Shown piece by piece: positions 42,982 to 51,864 of a stretch of 64,000 bases of DNA. A program made the translations under genes and the position numbers. Source of the stretch: Rossellomorea aquimaris (GTDB lineage Bacteria > Bacillota > Bacilli > Bacillales > Bacillaceae_B); assembly GCF_020171925.1 (NCBI RefSeq), contig NZ_JAIVAR010000001.1, forward strand, positions 1,116,001-1,180,000, given 5' to 3'. Positions within the stretch are counted from its first letter, which is position 1; every line of letters starts with the position of its first letter. A model generated the notes under the pieces. It did no database searches, was not told the origin of the DNA, and saw only the letters and a program-made list of their open reading frames with translations.

Positions 42982-43493
42982 ATGTGAATCCTCCCTAAAA
43001 TTAAAAAAATCCATCAGCGCTCTGCACGCCAACGGATTTTACATTTAGGGTATATTGACACCTCTAAAAAGAATTCCCGGATAAAGCGGTTTGTTGACAT
43101 GCAGAGACATTATGTTCATTTAATCGTTTGTACATTCCCATAGACTTTCTCATAACACATCACCCGCTTTCAATTTGATAGTTCCATTATCTCCTATATG
43201 ATGGACTATTTCAAGAATTTTTTTATTTTATTGACTATTTCCGTAAACTTTGTTGCTTTTGAAGAAGGAAGCAGTGGTTCATTTGCGCTCCACGTACGGT
43301 ACTCGCTTTCTGTGGGTATCGAAGTCTTGCACGGAAATCAACAGCGGTGTTTAACAAAGATATTCAAGTAACAACTAACGTTGCGAATAGAGCTATTTCA
43401 CTTAAACTCCTGTTCATTCAGTATAGGTATTTTCACCATTTTTCATTATAAGCATAATCTATTGTGGCGAGAACGTTAAAAGGGGAGAACGTG
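42982..43493. other. 510-bp gene-free region with a repeat fragment
   Basis: A/T-rich. Holds a shortened repeat copy D (about 43262-43368). A TTGACA at about 43057 has no good -10 partner. Confidence 0.6.
43262..43368. repeat. Interspersed palindromic repeat, shortened copy D
   Basis: It begins GAAGGAAGCAGTGGTTCATTTG and has ACTCGCTTTCTGTGGG, then jumps to the reverse-oriented end CGAAGTCTTGCACGGAAATCAACAGCGG. The middle of the element (GAGCCTC...CAGGAGTC) is missing, and the two ends come from two orientations of the family, as if two copies had recombined. Confidence 0.6.
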
Positions 43494-44237
43494 ATGAATA
43501 AACAACAGGAATTATTAAATAAAGCGGCCATGTATGATTTGTTATCAGGATATTATAAATACAATGACCCCTCGAAACATATCCATTTCTATCAAAAGCA
43601 TTTGAAGTATATGAATGCTGCAATCAGGGAGCAACAGATGGACATTTACCGTGCCAGTCAACCATCTTATGTACGTGTGCTTCATGCTGTCCCGGATGCA
43701 CCGAACGTTGATGTGTATATCAACGCGAATCGGGTATTAAGGGATGTGGCATTCAAGGATATCAGCGACTATCTGACTCTTCCTGCAGGAAAATATCATA
43801 TCGACATTTATCCAGCCGGTACGGGGGTCAGTACCTTGATCAGTAAAAAAGTGAAAATCGAACCAGGAAAAGTTTACACCCTGGCAGCAGCAGGGACATC
43901 CAATAAGCTGCAGCTCCTACCTTATCTCGATGATCCCGCTGTACCTCCGGGGGAGACAAAGCTCAAGTTCATCCACCTTTCACCCGATGCCCCATCGGTC
44001 GACATCGGCGTCAAGGGAGGGGACACGGTCTTTGCTGACATTTCGTATAAAGAAGCGTCAGACTATTTAACACTCACTCCGATGACAGTCAATCTTGAAG
44101 CCAGAAAGGCAGGCACGAAGGATAAGGTACTCGATATCCCCAATGTCAAACTTGAACCTAACCAATCTTATACGGTAGTAGCTGTAGGCTTGGTTGAAGG
44201 GACTCCGGAACTTGAAGTCCTGCTTCTGAAAGGATAG
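43494..44237 (+). CDS. Double DUF4397-domain protein
   Basis: A 247-residue protein. A helical N-terminal 50 residues precede two DUF4397 beta domains: YVRVLHAVPDAPNVDVYINANRV (about 60-145) and LKFIHLSPDAPSVDIGVKGGDTV (about 155-245). Most DUF4397 proteins are exported, but no signal peptide is seen here, so cytosolic or spore-layer location is inferred. GGGGAG before ATG at 43494; upstream ATG lacks an SD. Confidence 0.85.
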   Translation: MNKQQELLNKAAMYDLLSGYYKYNDPSKHIHFYQKHLKYMNAAIREQQMDIYRASQPSYVRVLHAVPDAPNVDVYINANRVLRDVAFKDISDYLTLPAGKYHIDIYPAGTGVSTLISKKVKIEPGKVYTLAAAGTSNKLQLLPYLDDPAVPPGETKLKFIHLSPDAPSVDIGVKGGDTVFADISYKEASDYLTLTPMTVNLEARKAGTKDKVLDIPNVKLEPNQSYTVVAVGLVEGTPELEVLLLKG

Positions 44238-44270
44238 AAAAAAAGGATGACCGCATGCGGTCATCCTTTC
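44238..44270. terminator. Bidirectional terminator between DUF4397 and ypmS genes
   Basis: AAAGGATGACCGCA/TGCGGTCATCCTTT continuous palindrome flanked by A and T runs. Confidence 0.85.
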
Positions 44271-44274
44271 GTAC

Positions 44275-44859
44275 TTATTGAGCCCGATCCACCGGCACCA
44301 ATAGACGGAACATGATGTTATCTTCCTTTAAATCAAATTCCTTCGCTCTCACTTTGATATCACTCTTTAATTTCATTTCCTGCAATGAGACATAGATCAA
44401 TTCGTCATTTGGCTGAATCTTCACCCAGTCAGGGAACTGATATGAATCCCTGATGACCTTCATCACGTACGAAACCGGCAAATTAAGTGAACCGACAGAG
44501 ATCGACTTCTGCTTTAGAAGTATGTCTCCATTATCAAGTGCTTTCGGTTCAAACTTTAACTCGACGTCGATGTTCGTCGAGAATACAGGGACTGATCCAT
44601 GTAACTCCACGTCATCCTTCAGCTGCACATCATAATCGACCGGGCCTTTAAGCCCTTCCTCTTCTATATAATGCTTAATGATGAGGTTCAGGTCATCTTT
44701 ATTGGACCGGATATCGAACCCTACCTCGTTATCTTTTACTTTTTGATCAGGCAGTTCTTCATCCTTAATAGGGGCAAAAACCATCGATAAAATGATCACG
44801 AGTCCCAAAATCAATGCACCCAATAAGGTAAAGAAAGCTACCTTCCACTTGTTCTTCAT
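44275..44859 (-). CDS. ypmS: YpmS family protein
   Basis: A 194-residue protein with one N-terminal membrane helix (about 8-30) and an extracytoplasmic beta-rich domain; conserved LPVSYVMKVIRDSYQFPDWVKIQPN. Adjacent to ypmR as in B. subtilis. Function unknown; a wall-side partner of YpmR is an inference. Confidence 0.88.
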   Translation of the reverse strand: MKNKWKVAFFTLLGALILGLVIILSMVFAPIKDEELPDQKVKDNEVGFDIRSNKDDLNLIIKHYIEEEGLKGPVDYDVQLKDDVELHGSVPVFSTNIDVELKFEPKALDNGDILLKQKSISVGSLNLPVSYVMKVIRDSYQFPDWVKIQPNDELIYVSLQEMKLKSDIKVRAKEFDLKEDNIMFRLLVPVDRAQ

Positions 44860-44890
44860 CGTGGCTTCTCCTCTTCTTACTGAATATGGT

Positions 44891-45688
44891 TTATTCGTTT
44901 GTCAGTCTTGCAATTGTTTCCCCTTGTGACAGACTCTTAAACATACGGTCTGAAATTAACTTGTATCCTTCATCATTCGGATGGAAATAGTCTTCAAATA
45001 ATAGCGTATCGCCAGTATCGATGAATAAATCATCTATTCTTACGAAAAGGGTCTTGTCGTAACGGCTCAACACTTCTTCACTGGCACTGTTCCAATTGGT
45101 GATGATCTGGTTCACTTCATCAATATCGGAAAACCAGCTATTGAAAGGGTTATAAAGCCCTACAAGAACAATGCCCGCGTCTTTATTGTAGGATCTGATC
45201 GTTTGAAAGATCTGATCGAGCCTGGACTGATACAAGCCTTTCTCCTCCTGAAAGACTTCTAACCTTAGATGTGAGAGGTTTTCCCTGAAAATCTTCATCA
45301 CATCGTTACCGCCAATCGTGATCATGACCATGTCTGCTTTTTCAATCGATTGTTTCACGTTCTCATCTTTTAATCGTTTGAGAAGCTGATCTGTTCGATT
45401 GCCCCTCACGCCATAATTATGGAACTGGGCATGATTGATCCCTTCGAGTGACTCCAAATGATCTTTGAGAAATGGGACGTATCCTCCGCTTTTCGTACTG
45501 TCCCCTACACCCTGTGTGAGGGAGTCACCAATGGACACGATCTTCAAATTTTTAGGTATAAAGTCTTCATTCGGCTTTTCTTTTTCCCACAAGGAAACTT
45601 CCCTTGTTACATGGTTGGCTGCTTCTTCCAAGGAGCAACCGGATAAGAGAAGGACAAAAGCAAGCAAGAAGAATGCTATTCTTTTCAT
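44891..45688 (-). CDS. ypmR: SGNH/GDSL-hydrolase lipoprotein YpmR
   Basis: A 265-residue lipoprotein (lipobox LLLSGC) with SGNH blocks: GDSLTQGVGDS (Ser), GVRGNRTDQLL (Gly), MVMITIGGNDVMK (Asn) and DYFHPNDEGYKLI (Asp/His). Esterase or deacylase acting outside the membrane, substrate unknown. GAGGTGA before the ATG at 45688. Lies 31 nt ahead of ypmS, same transcript. Confidence 0.92.
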   Translation of the reverse strand: MKRIAFFLLAFVLLLSGCSLEEAANHVTREVSLWEKEKPNEDFIPKNLKIVSIGDSLTQGVGDSTKSGGYVPFLKDHLESLEGINHAQFHNYGVRGNRTDQLLKRLKDENVKQSIEKADMVMITIGGNDVMKIFRENLSHLRLEVFQEEKGLYQSRLDQIFQTIRSYNKDAGIVLVGLYNPFNSWFSDIDEVNQIITNWNSASEEVLSRYDKTLFVRIDDLFIDTGDTLLFEDYFHPNDEGYKLISDRMFKSLSQGETIARLTNE

Positions 45689-45887
45689 ATTCTTCACCTC
45701 GCTTACGGTATAATCTTATTATATCACGACAACTTATACGTAAAACCACTGTTAAGCATACATAACAAAATTGTAAACTGGTTTCATCGAGCCCTTTTTG
45801 GCAGGAAGTAACCACTTGCCTATAGTAGTATATGTAAAAAGATAGAAAATTGAATCCTCATAGGGACACGACCTTCCGTGTATGTTC

Positions 45888-45918
45888 AAAAACGGCGAAG
45901 GGCAAGCCCCCGCCGTTT
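45888..45918 (-). terminator. Terminator after the first degV-like gene
   Basis: AAACGGCG/CGCCGTTT outer stem with GGGC/GCCC inside. Confidence 0.78.
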
Positions 45919-45921
45919 CCA

Positions 45922-46773
45922 TTAGTCAGTATAATACATGAACCCGATCGCACCGATTCCTGTGTGGGTGCTGATGATTGGTGTCGTTTCGGCAATATCG
46001 AAATCTTCAAATCCGGTTTTTTCGATGATTTTATTTTTCAAACTTTGCGCAAGCTTCAACCCGTCAGCGTGGACCAGTCCAACCCCTCGTATCGTTTTTC
46101 CCTTAACGTCTTCAACGAATTGATTGGAGAGATATTTTACTACCTGTGAGTGACTGCGGACCTTGGCAACAGGCGTATATTCGCCACCAGCCAGGGAAGC
46201 GATAGGCTTTATATTGAGGAGCGAACCGATCATGGCGCGGCCCTTCCCGATCCTCCCGCCTTTCACAAGGTTTTCAAGGGTATCGACGACTACGAACAAA
46301 TTCGTTTTGTTACGGATCTCCTCGATCGCAGCCAGAATGTCCTCAAGCGATTTCCCCTGTTTTGCAAGTGAGGCTGCTTCCAACACCTGAAATGCCAAGC
46401 CCCTGGAAATGAATCTGGAATCAACAACTGTCACACGGGATTCAGACATTTCTGCCGCGGACTCTGCTGATCGTACAGTACCGCTCATATTACCCGTCAT
46501 GTGGATAGAGACGACTTCCGAACCATCCTTCCCGAGTTCATCATATAATTCAAGAAATGCTCCTGTAGGTGGCTGTGAACTTTTAGGAAGCTCATCGGAA
46601 GCTTTCATCTTGTCAAGAAATGCTGAAGGAGTCAAATCAACCCTATCTAAAAACGTTTCTCCATCAATCGTAATCGATAAAGGAACTACGTGAATGTCTA
46701 ATTCTTTTATTTCATCATCTGTTAAATCAACTGTTGAATCTGTTACGATTTTAATTTTGCTCAATTTTGCCAC
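45922..46773 (-). CDS. DegV family fatty-acid-binding protein (copy 1)
   Basis: A 283-residue DegV protein: KIVTDSTVDL start, KSSQPPTGAFLELYDEL, IHMTGNMSGTVRSA and a C-terminal HTGIGAIGFMYY. DegV/FakB proteins bind a fatty acid and present it to the FakA kinase. A second copy lies at 58064. The two differ clearly and may prefer different acyl chains (inference). Confidence 0.93.
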   Translation of the reverse strand: MAKLSKIKIVTDSTVDLTDDEIKELDIHVVPLSITIDGETFLDRVDLTPSAFLDKMKASDELPKSSQPPTGAFLELYDELGKDGSEVVSIHMTGNMSGTVRSAESAAEMSESRVTVVDSRFISRGLAFQVLEAASLAKQGKSLEDILAAIEEIRNKTNLFVVVDTLENLVKGGRIGKGRAMIGSLLNIKPIASLAGGEYTPVAKVRSHSQVVKYLSNQFVEDVKGKTIRGVGLVHADGLKLAQSLKNKIIEKTGFEDFDIAETTPIISTHTGIGAIGFMYYTD

Positions 46774-46886
46774 ATCCTTCTACCATATCCATTGTATTAT
46801 AACGTTTATAAGACAGGATTAAAATAGATTTTAACAATTGTTCGTGCCTTCCTTCAATTAATACCGAAACTTTGCCACACTTCTCT

Positions 46887-46930
46887 TAAAAAGAAGCCGA
46901 GTCCAAAGTTTGTAAAAACCCTGGACTCCG
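46887..46930 (-). terminator. Terminator after the ypmP-like gene
   Basis: GAGTCCA/TGGACTC stem followed by GGCTTCTTTTT on the minus strand. Confidence 0.7.
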
Positions 46931-46939
46931 CCCCGTTGA

Positions 46940-47194
46940 TCACGCATTATTTTTCAATTCTTCAGAGTGATAAATTCGTTCATAATCAGACCATTTCATC
47001 GTGTTTTTCAAGTATTCCCTAAAACTGAAAACGGATTTACGAGGAGGAGATTCCTTCTGGATCTTCGAAATGAATGCATTCAGTTTCAGATTCACTCTGA
47101 AATAGAGCGGGCTGTCTTCCTTTAATACAGGAACTTCTAAGATTTTGACTTTCCTTCCATACTTTGATTTGAACTCAATGGTTTTTGTCAGCAA
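46940..47194 (-). CDS. ypmP: YpmP/DUF2535-like small protein
   Basis: An 84-residue protein: TIEFKSKYGRKVKILEVPVLKEDSPLYFRVNLKLNAFISKI then FSFREYLKNTMKW. This fits the DUF2535 (YpmP) pattern. Location between ypmR/DegV and yplQ-dfrA matches the B. subtilis ypm-ypl order. Function unknown. Confidence 0.78.
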   Translation of the reverse strand: MLTKTIEFKSKYGRKVKILEVPVLKEDSPLYFRVNLKLNAFISKIQKESPPRKSVFSFREYLKNTMKWSDYERIYHSEELKNNA

Positions 47195-47367
47195 AGTATC
47201 AATCCTCTTTTATACCCGATTATGTCTCTATTATACAGCAAAACACCTGCACAAAATGTCTAATCCTGCAATATCCGAATTTTTTTTCGTGAAATGAACG
47301 GAGGGGACATGATGGATAATTGGGCTCATACGTCTTACCATCATTCATTCCAACACGCGGTGGTTAA

Positions 47368-48024
47368 TCAGGAGTCAGCGGGTTCTATGCATTCTTTCAC
47401 ATCATTCTTTGGAGAATTCACAAGTGTTGATACCCCATAGCTCTTCATCTTGGTTTCAGGGTATGGCTTAAGGAGCGTGGATGCTTCCCCGAATGAATGT
47501 TTTGGGTCAAGCCACATGTCGATTTGCTCATTGTCGTGCAGAATGACCGGCATCCTGTTATGCACCGGACTTACAACCGCATTGGCCTCGGTCGTCAAGA
47601 TCGTCGATGTCACCAGTCCATCCTCACTCCTGTCCCAGAGGGCTGCAAATACAAACGGCTTTTCGCTTTTAAGCTGGAAACGGACCGGTCTCTTTCCTGA
47701 GTCCCCTGGTTTCCATTCATAAAATCCATCCGAAAAGATGACCATCCTTTTTTTATGGACCAATGAACGAAAACTTGGTTTTTCAAGAAGTGTTTCACTC
47801 CGCGCATTGATGAGCGGTTTCCACTTATCCCGCTTTGCCCAGGAAGGAACAAGTCCCCAGGTCGTATGCCCCGCTTTCCGTTTTCCATCATGAGAAATGA
47901 GTGATAAAATTTTTTGTGATGGCGCGATATTATATCGCGGGGCCGTATCTTCAATGTATTCATCAATCATGAATTGACGTATTAATTCTTCAAGAGGAGT
48001 GGTCAAGGAAAATCTTCCGCACAT
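47368..48024 (-). CDS. SRAP domain protein (SOS response-associated, YedK/HMCES type)
   Basis: A 218-residue protein whose second residue is the catalytic Cys (MCGRFSL), with NIAPSQ, NARSET (Asn), SDGFYEWK (Glu) and PVHNRMPVIL (His). It forms a stable thiazolidine crosslink with abasic sites in single-stranded DNA. GAGGTGATCC before the ATG at 48024 supports this start, which must expose Cys2. Confidence 0.94.
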   Translation of the reverse strand: MCGRFSLTTPLEELIRQFMIDEYIEDTAPRYNIAPSQKILSLISHDGKRKAGHTTWGLVPSWAKRDKWKPLINARSETLLEKPSFRSLVHKKRMVIFSDGFYEWKPGDSGKRPVRFQLKSEKPFVFAALWDRSEDGLVTSTILTTEANAVVSPVHNRMPVILHDNEQIDMWLDPKHSFGEASTLLKPYPETKMKSYGVSTLVNSPKNDVKECIEPADS

Positions 48025-48243
48025 ATGGATCACCTCATTATAATCGAATATCTTTCTTTAATTGTACATCAAGAACACCTGTCATGATAGGTGGACACCA
48101 CAATGGAAATGCTAAGAATGTCTTGGAATTCAAACAATCCATTTTAAAAATACCAGGATAATGTTTAATGGTTGCAGAATCCTGAAAAGAGGCATAAGAT
48201 TAATACACATTACCATATTGTTCTACTGAAAGGGTGCGTGCAC

Positions 48244-48882
48244 TTGACCTATGATTTTGATTATTCAAATTGGAAAGAAGAAATCGCCAACGCCATCACT
48301 CACGGCATCGGGTTGATCTTAAGCATCCCGGCCTTGGTCATGCTTGTCTTATTCTCGATTGAAAGAGGCACTCCTTGGCATATCGTCAGCTTTACGATAT
48401 TCGGCGCTTCCATGATTCTTCTGTATCTATTCTCAACGCTGCTACATAGTTTTAAACCATCGAAAGTCAAGAATATCTTCGCCATTCTCGATCACTCAGC
48501 AATCTATGTACTGATTGCCGGGACCTACACGCCTTTTATGCTCGTAAGCGTAAAGGGAGCACTTGGATGGACCCTTTTCGGGATTGTTTGGGGGCTTGCA
48601 ATCGTTGGCATCGTGTTTAAATGCTACTTTGTACAGCGATATCAAATCGTTTCGACCCTCTTCTATCTTGTGATGGGTTGGCTTGTCATCATTGCCGTCA
48701 AACCGCTATATTTCAGTTTGACAGGTGCAGGCTTCTCGCTGTTATTGGCTGGAGGGGTACTGTATTCAATCGGAGCCGTATTCTATGTTTGGAATAAGCT
48801 CCCATACAACCATGCCATCTGGCATTTATTCGTGCTTGCAGGCAGTGGCTGCATGTATTTTTGCGTTTTGTTCTATGTATAG
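48244..48882 (+). CDS. yplQ: Hemolysin III / PAQR family membrane protein (YplQ)
   Basis: A 212-residue, seven-helix protein: KEEIANAITHGIGLILSIPALV, LLHSFKPSKVKNIFAILDHSAIYVLIAGTYTPF, and AIWHLFVLAGSGCMYF with the conserved His/Asp metal ligands of PAQR proteins. TTG start at 48244 with AAGGGTG seven nt before. Role in the cell unclear; the name reflects family history only. Confidence 0.9.
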   Translation: MTYDFDYSNWKEEIANAITHGIGLILSIPALVMLVLFSIERGTPWHIVSFTIFGASMILLYLFSTLLHSFKPSKVKNIFAILDHSAIYVLIAGTYTPFMLVSVKGALGWTLFGIVWGLAIVGIVFKCYFVQRYQIVSTLFYLVMGWLVIIAVKPLYFSLTGAGFSLLLAGGVLYSIGAVFYVWNKLPYNHAIWHLFVLAGSGCMYFCVLFYV

Positions 48883-48945
48883 TTTGGTATCGGGGGCTAG
48901 TATTTGTCTCAGTTCAACAAGCTGTCAAGTATAATTTATCAAAAG

Positions 48946-48968
48946 AACAGCCTAAGGGCTGTTTTTTG
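48946..48968 (+). terminator. Terminator after yplQ
   Basis: AACAGCC-TAA-GGGCTGTT with TTTTTT after it. Confidence 0.9.
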
Positions 48969-49030
48969 TTTACGACCATAGCTAAAAAGAAAATTTCCAT
49001 ATCAAACATCCCCCTCAAAATCCAAACGCT

Positions 49031-49069
49031 AAAAGACCTCTCCTGGATTTTCGCTGGAGAGGTCTAAAA
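49031..49069 (-). terminator. Terminator after dfrA
   Basis: AGACCTCTCC/GGAGAGGTCT perfect stem, TTTTA on the minus strand. Confidence 0.88.
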
Positions 49070-49076
49070 GTACCCT

Positions 49077-49565
49077 TTATTGCTTTCGATCCAATATCAT
49101 AAAATAGTAGTCATAAGGATTCTTCTCATCCTTCGGGCCTTTCTCCCTACTGATTACATCCCATTCATCACGATTGAATGGTGGGAAGAACGTGTCCCCA
49201 TCAAACTCATCTTCAATCAATGTAAGATATAGGCGATCCGCATGGGGAAATGCTTCTTTAAAAATCTCCGCACCTCCGATAACGAACACCTCATCCTGCA
49301 CATTTGGTGCAACTGCTGTGATTTCTTCAATGGAATGGATGATGGTGCAGCCTTCCGCTTCGTACTGCTTATCCCTTGTGATGACAATGTTTTCTCTACC
49401 AGGTAAAGCCTTTCCGATCGATTCATGGGTTTTCCTTCCCATCACGATCGGACTGCCCATTGTGACTTTTTTAAAGAAAGCTAAATCCGCAGGCAAATGC
49501 CATGGGAGCTCATTATTCTTTCCTATTGCAGAATTCTTGTCCATCGCTACGATAAAAGAGATCAT
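49077..49565 (-). CDS. dfrA: Dihydrofolate reductase
   Basis: A 162-residue DHFR: MISFIVAMDKNSAIGKNNELPWHLPADLAFF (with the active-site acidic residue D26-type in LPADL), VMGRKTHESIG, VFVIGGAEIF. It regenerates tetrahydrofolate used up by ThyA. The ATG at 49565 matches family starts; the GTG nine bases upstream sits in the SD. Follows thyA by 40 nt. Confidence 0.95.
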   Translation of the reverse strand: MISFIVAMDKNSAIGKNNELPWHLPADLAFFKKVTMGSPIVMGRKTHESIGKALPGRENIVITRDKQYEAEGCTIIHSIEEITAVAPNVQDEVFVIGGAEIFKEAFPHADRLYLTLIEDEFDGDTFFPPFNRDEWDVISREKGPKDEKNPYDYYFMILDRKQ

Positions 49566-49605
49566 AACACTCACTTCCCCTCTCGACTAAATCGTCATCA
49601 TTTGC

Positions 49606-50562
49606 TTATACTGCAACCGGTGCCTTGATCGCAGGGTGCGGATCATAGCCTTCGATCTCGAGATCATCCATCTCCACTTCGAACACCGAATTCACTTCAC
49701 TCTTTATGTTCAAACGAGGAAAACTTCTTGGCTCGCGCTTTAACTGTGTCTCGATTTGCTCAATGTGATTTGTATAGATATGGGCATCTCCGATCGTATG
49801 GACGAAATCGCCGACTTCGAGCCCGCATTCGTGAGCAATCAGGTGAGTCAATAACGCATAGCTTGCAATGTTGAAAGGGATTCCCAGGAAGATATCTCCG
49901 CTACGTTGGTACAGCTGGCAACTCAACTTACCGTCTGCCACATAAAACTGGAATAGGGTATGACAAGGCGGCAACCCCATCATCGGGACGAATTCAGGTG
50001 ACCAACTCGACAGGATCAATCGCCTTGAGTCAGGATTATCTTTAATCTGTTGGATAAGGTCCTTCAGCTGATCAATCGTATCCCCTTGTGTCGTTTCCCA
50101 TGCACGCCATTGCTTTCCGTATACGGGACCTAGTTCCCCGTATCTCGCAGCAAATGCATCATCCTGAAGGATCCGCTCTTTGAATTCGTTCATTTCCTTT
50201 TTGTATTTCTCATTGAATTCTTCATCCTGCTGGCTCCTGAGGCCGAAATCCTTCATATCAGGGCCCTGATAGTCCTGGCTTTCTATCCAATTCTTGAATG
50301 CCCATTCGTTCCATATGTTGTTATTGTGCTCCAGTAGGTAACGGATATTTGTATCTCCTTTGATGAACCAGAGCAATTCGCTCGCCACAAGTTTGAAAGG
50401 AACCCGCTTAGTGGTCAAGAGTGGGAACCCTTTTTGGAGGTCGAACCTCATTTGATAGCCGAAAACCGAACGTGTGCCAGTACCTGTCCGATCCTCTTTT
50501 TCATGGCCATTCAGAAGGACATGACGGCACATATCCAGGTATTCAAATTCATCGTGTTTCAC
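49606..50562 (-). CDS. thyA: Thymidylate synthase, long form
   Basis: A 318-residue enzyme with active-site Cys in [26 protein letters not shown], and [16 protein letters not shown]. It carries the ~50-residue small-domain insert (about 88-140, rich in charged residues) seen in Lactobacillus and Staphylococcus enzymes but not in E. coli-type ThyA or B. subtilis ThyB. GTG start with AGGAGTG ahead. Operon with dfrA. Confidence 0.95.
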   Translation of the reverse strand: MKHDEFEYLDMCRHVLLNGHEKEDRTGTGTRSVFGYQMRFDLQKGFPLLTTKRVPFKLVASELLWFIKGDTNIRYLLEHNNNIWNEWAFKNWIESQDYQGPDMKDFGLRSQQDEEFNEKYKKEMNEFKERILQDDAFAARYGELGPVYGKQWRAWETTQGDTIDQLKDLIQQIKDNPDSRRLILSSWSPEFVPMMGLPPCHTLFQFYVADGKLSCQLYQRSGDIFLGIPFNIASYALLTHLIAHECGLEVGDFVHTIGDAHIYTNHIEQIETQLKREPRSFPRLNIKSEVNSVFEVEMDDLEIEGYDPHPAIKAPVAV

Positions 50563-50624
50563 AATGATCACTCCTGTTCCATTTTGGTATAGCTTAATGC
50601 GTTCGGTTGTTTAAGTGTAACGGC

Positions 50625-50662
50625 TCTGTTAAATACCGCTGTGTATTTCTGTGCAATAGCTA
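50625..50662 (+). repeat. Short fragment of the interspersed repeat (copy E)
   Basis: GTTAAATACCGCTG then TGTATTTCTGTGCAA resembles GTTTAAACACCGCTGTTGATTTCCGTGCAAG at the left end of copy B. Only this end remains. Confidence 0.45.
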
Positions 50663-50758
50663 GGATCGGGAAAACATTCAACAGAGCTAGAGTAATAAAA
50701 ACAGCAGAAGGTACCGGGCTATGTCCTAACGTCCTTCTCTAGCAATGTTGTCCACCTT

Positions 50759-51451
50759 CTAGAACATCGATTGGTAGTAACTGTAAGTTGAGGGAGCTTT
50801 CTTTTTTAATAGGTTTCTAGATTCCGTGTCGAGGAAGTACATGGCAAATGTCTCGGCAAAATATTCTTCACGATAGTCGATGAAGTACGCCTGATCAGGG
50901 AATAACAGCGGTGCCTCCCGCTTCCATACAGAGAGGAACGCCATCTCCGAATAAGGATCCGTCAAGATATACCGGTCGATGCTATGGGCGATTTCATGCA
51001 GTTCGAGGTTGATGGAATTGTGCCCCTTCCCCTTCTCACTGTGACCGATCTTTACTAGGACAAGTTTGGATCCGCCTATTCCAGGTACTTCATCCCACGT
51101 TGTACTTTTATTAGTGTACCCTCTTGGGGTAACTCCTTTCAAGTGGCTTGTGCTCGAAAAATCGGTTAATTTTTGTTGAAATAATCGTACTTTTATTTCT
51201 TTGTCTTCTATATCGGTCAATAAGCCGGGATTGATATGATCGAGTCTCTCAATGATTGCAATCGCTTCTTTTTGATCGTACTCTGTCTCCGGCAGCAACA
51301 CGATGTTTTCAAGCTGTCCGGCCGACTGAAGTTGGAGTGCGGTATTTATGGGTGAATGTTTTAAGGGTACACCACTATAGCTCGCTTGTGTTTGCTTCCA
51401 GATGATGATTGATGAGGTGATGATGGTGAGGAAGATGAGTATGCGTTTCAT
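50759..51451 (-). CDS. Secreted zinc metallopeptidase, M34-like (ATLF/Pro-Pro endopeptidase fold)
   Basis: A 230-residue protein with an N-terminal signal/anchor (MKRILIFLTIITSSIIIW), a middle region with VRLFQQKLTDF and a C-terminal zinc site NLELHEIAHSIDRYI (HExxH) followed by EYFAETFAMYFLD about 40 residues on. This arrangement fits the ATLF/M34 family, which includes Pro-Pro endopeptidases of clostridia and bacilli that cut adhesins. Nothing marks it as a toxin. GGGGGTT before ATG at 51451. Substrate unknown. Confidence 0.75.
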   Translation of the reverse strand: MKRILIFLTIITSSIIIWKQTQASYSGVPLKHSPINTALQLQSAGQLENIVLLPETEYDQKEAIAIIERLDHINPGLLTDIEDKEIKVRLFQQKLTDFSSTSHLKGVTPRGYTNKSTTWDEVPGIGGSKLVLVKIGHSEKGKGHNSINLELHEIAHSIDRYILTDPYSEMAFLSVWKREAPLLFPDQAYFIDYREEYFAETFAMYFLDTESRNLLKKKAPSTYSYYQSMF

Positions 51452-51604
51452 TACGTAACCCCCGTACATGAGAAGTTACTATTATTCTACCATAATGAAA
51501 TCTCCTTTTTTAGGAAGAGTTCTTTCCATTTCCGATAAGTAGAGGGTGGGACATAACGAAGAACTCTTCAACTAATGAGGAACAATATCAGTTCCAGTTT
51601 TTAA

Positions 51605-51864
51605 TGCCGCTATTGATTTCCGTGCAAGACTTCGCTTTCCGCAGGTAGCCCGTAAGCCTTCTCGGGGCCAAAGCTCCTGCGTGTTCGAACAGTGGGAAGT
51701 GGGCGTTTTGCTCCCTTTGAAAAATGTTCTTCGACTTTAGAGGCGCTTTTTGCCTCAAAAGTCGAAGGTTAATTTTCAAATGGGAGCAGACCACTGGAGC
51801 TAGACAGATCTTACATTGGCCACTTCTCTCGCAGGAGTCTTCGTCTTGCACTCCAATCAACCGC
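51605..51864 (+). repeat. Interspersed palindromic repeat, interrupted copy F
   Basis: The left part (GCTATTGATTTCCGTGCAAGACTTCGCTTTCCGCAGGTAGCCC) and the right part (CTCGCAGGAGTCTTCGTCTTGCACTCCAATCAACCGC) match copy B but are separated by about 150 bp of unrelated, highly palindromic sequence. Confidence 0.8.
51684..51822. mobile_element. Nested palindromic insert inside repeat copy F
   Basis: About 140 bp made of nested inverted repeats: GCTCCCtTTTGAAAA with TTTTCAAAtGGGAGC outside, and CTTCGACTTT...GGC with GCC...AAAAGTCGAAG inside. GAAGTGG near the left edge and CCACTTC at the right also pair. No coding capacity. It looks like a small non-autonomous (MITE-like) element; a target duplication is not clear. 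Confidence 0.45.

Noticed and set aside
43057-43083. TTGACA as a promoter -35 box
   Set aside because: At 17 bp the partner reads CGGATA, a poor -10, and no gene starts within 400 bp on that strand.
47309-47440. Plus-strand frame MMDNWAHTSYHHSFQ... with a GGAGGGG site
   Set aside because: The SD is good, but the second half runs antisense to the end of the SRAP gene, there is no terminator, and the product shows no domain. I leave it as a possible but unsupported gene.
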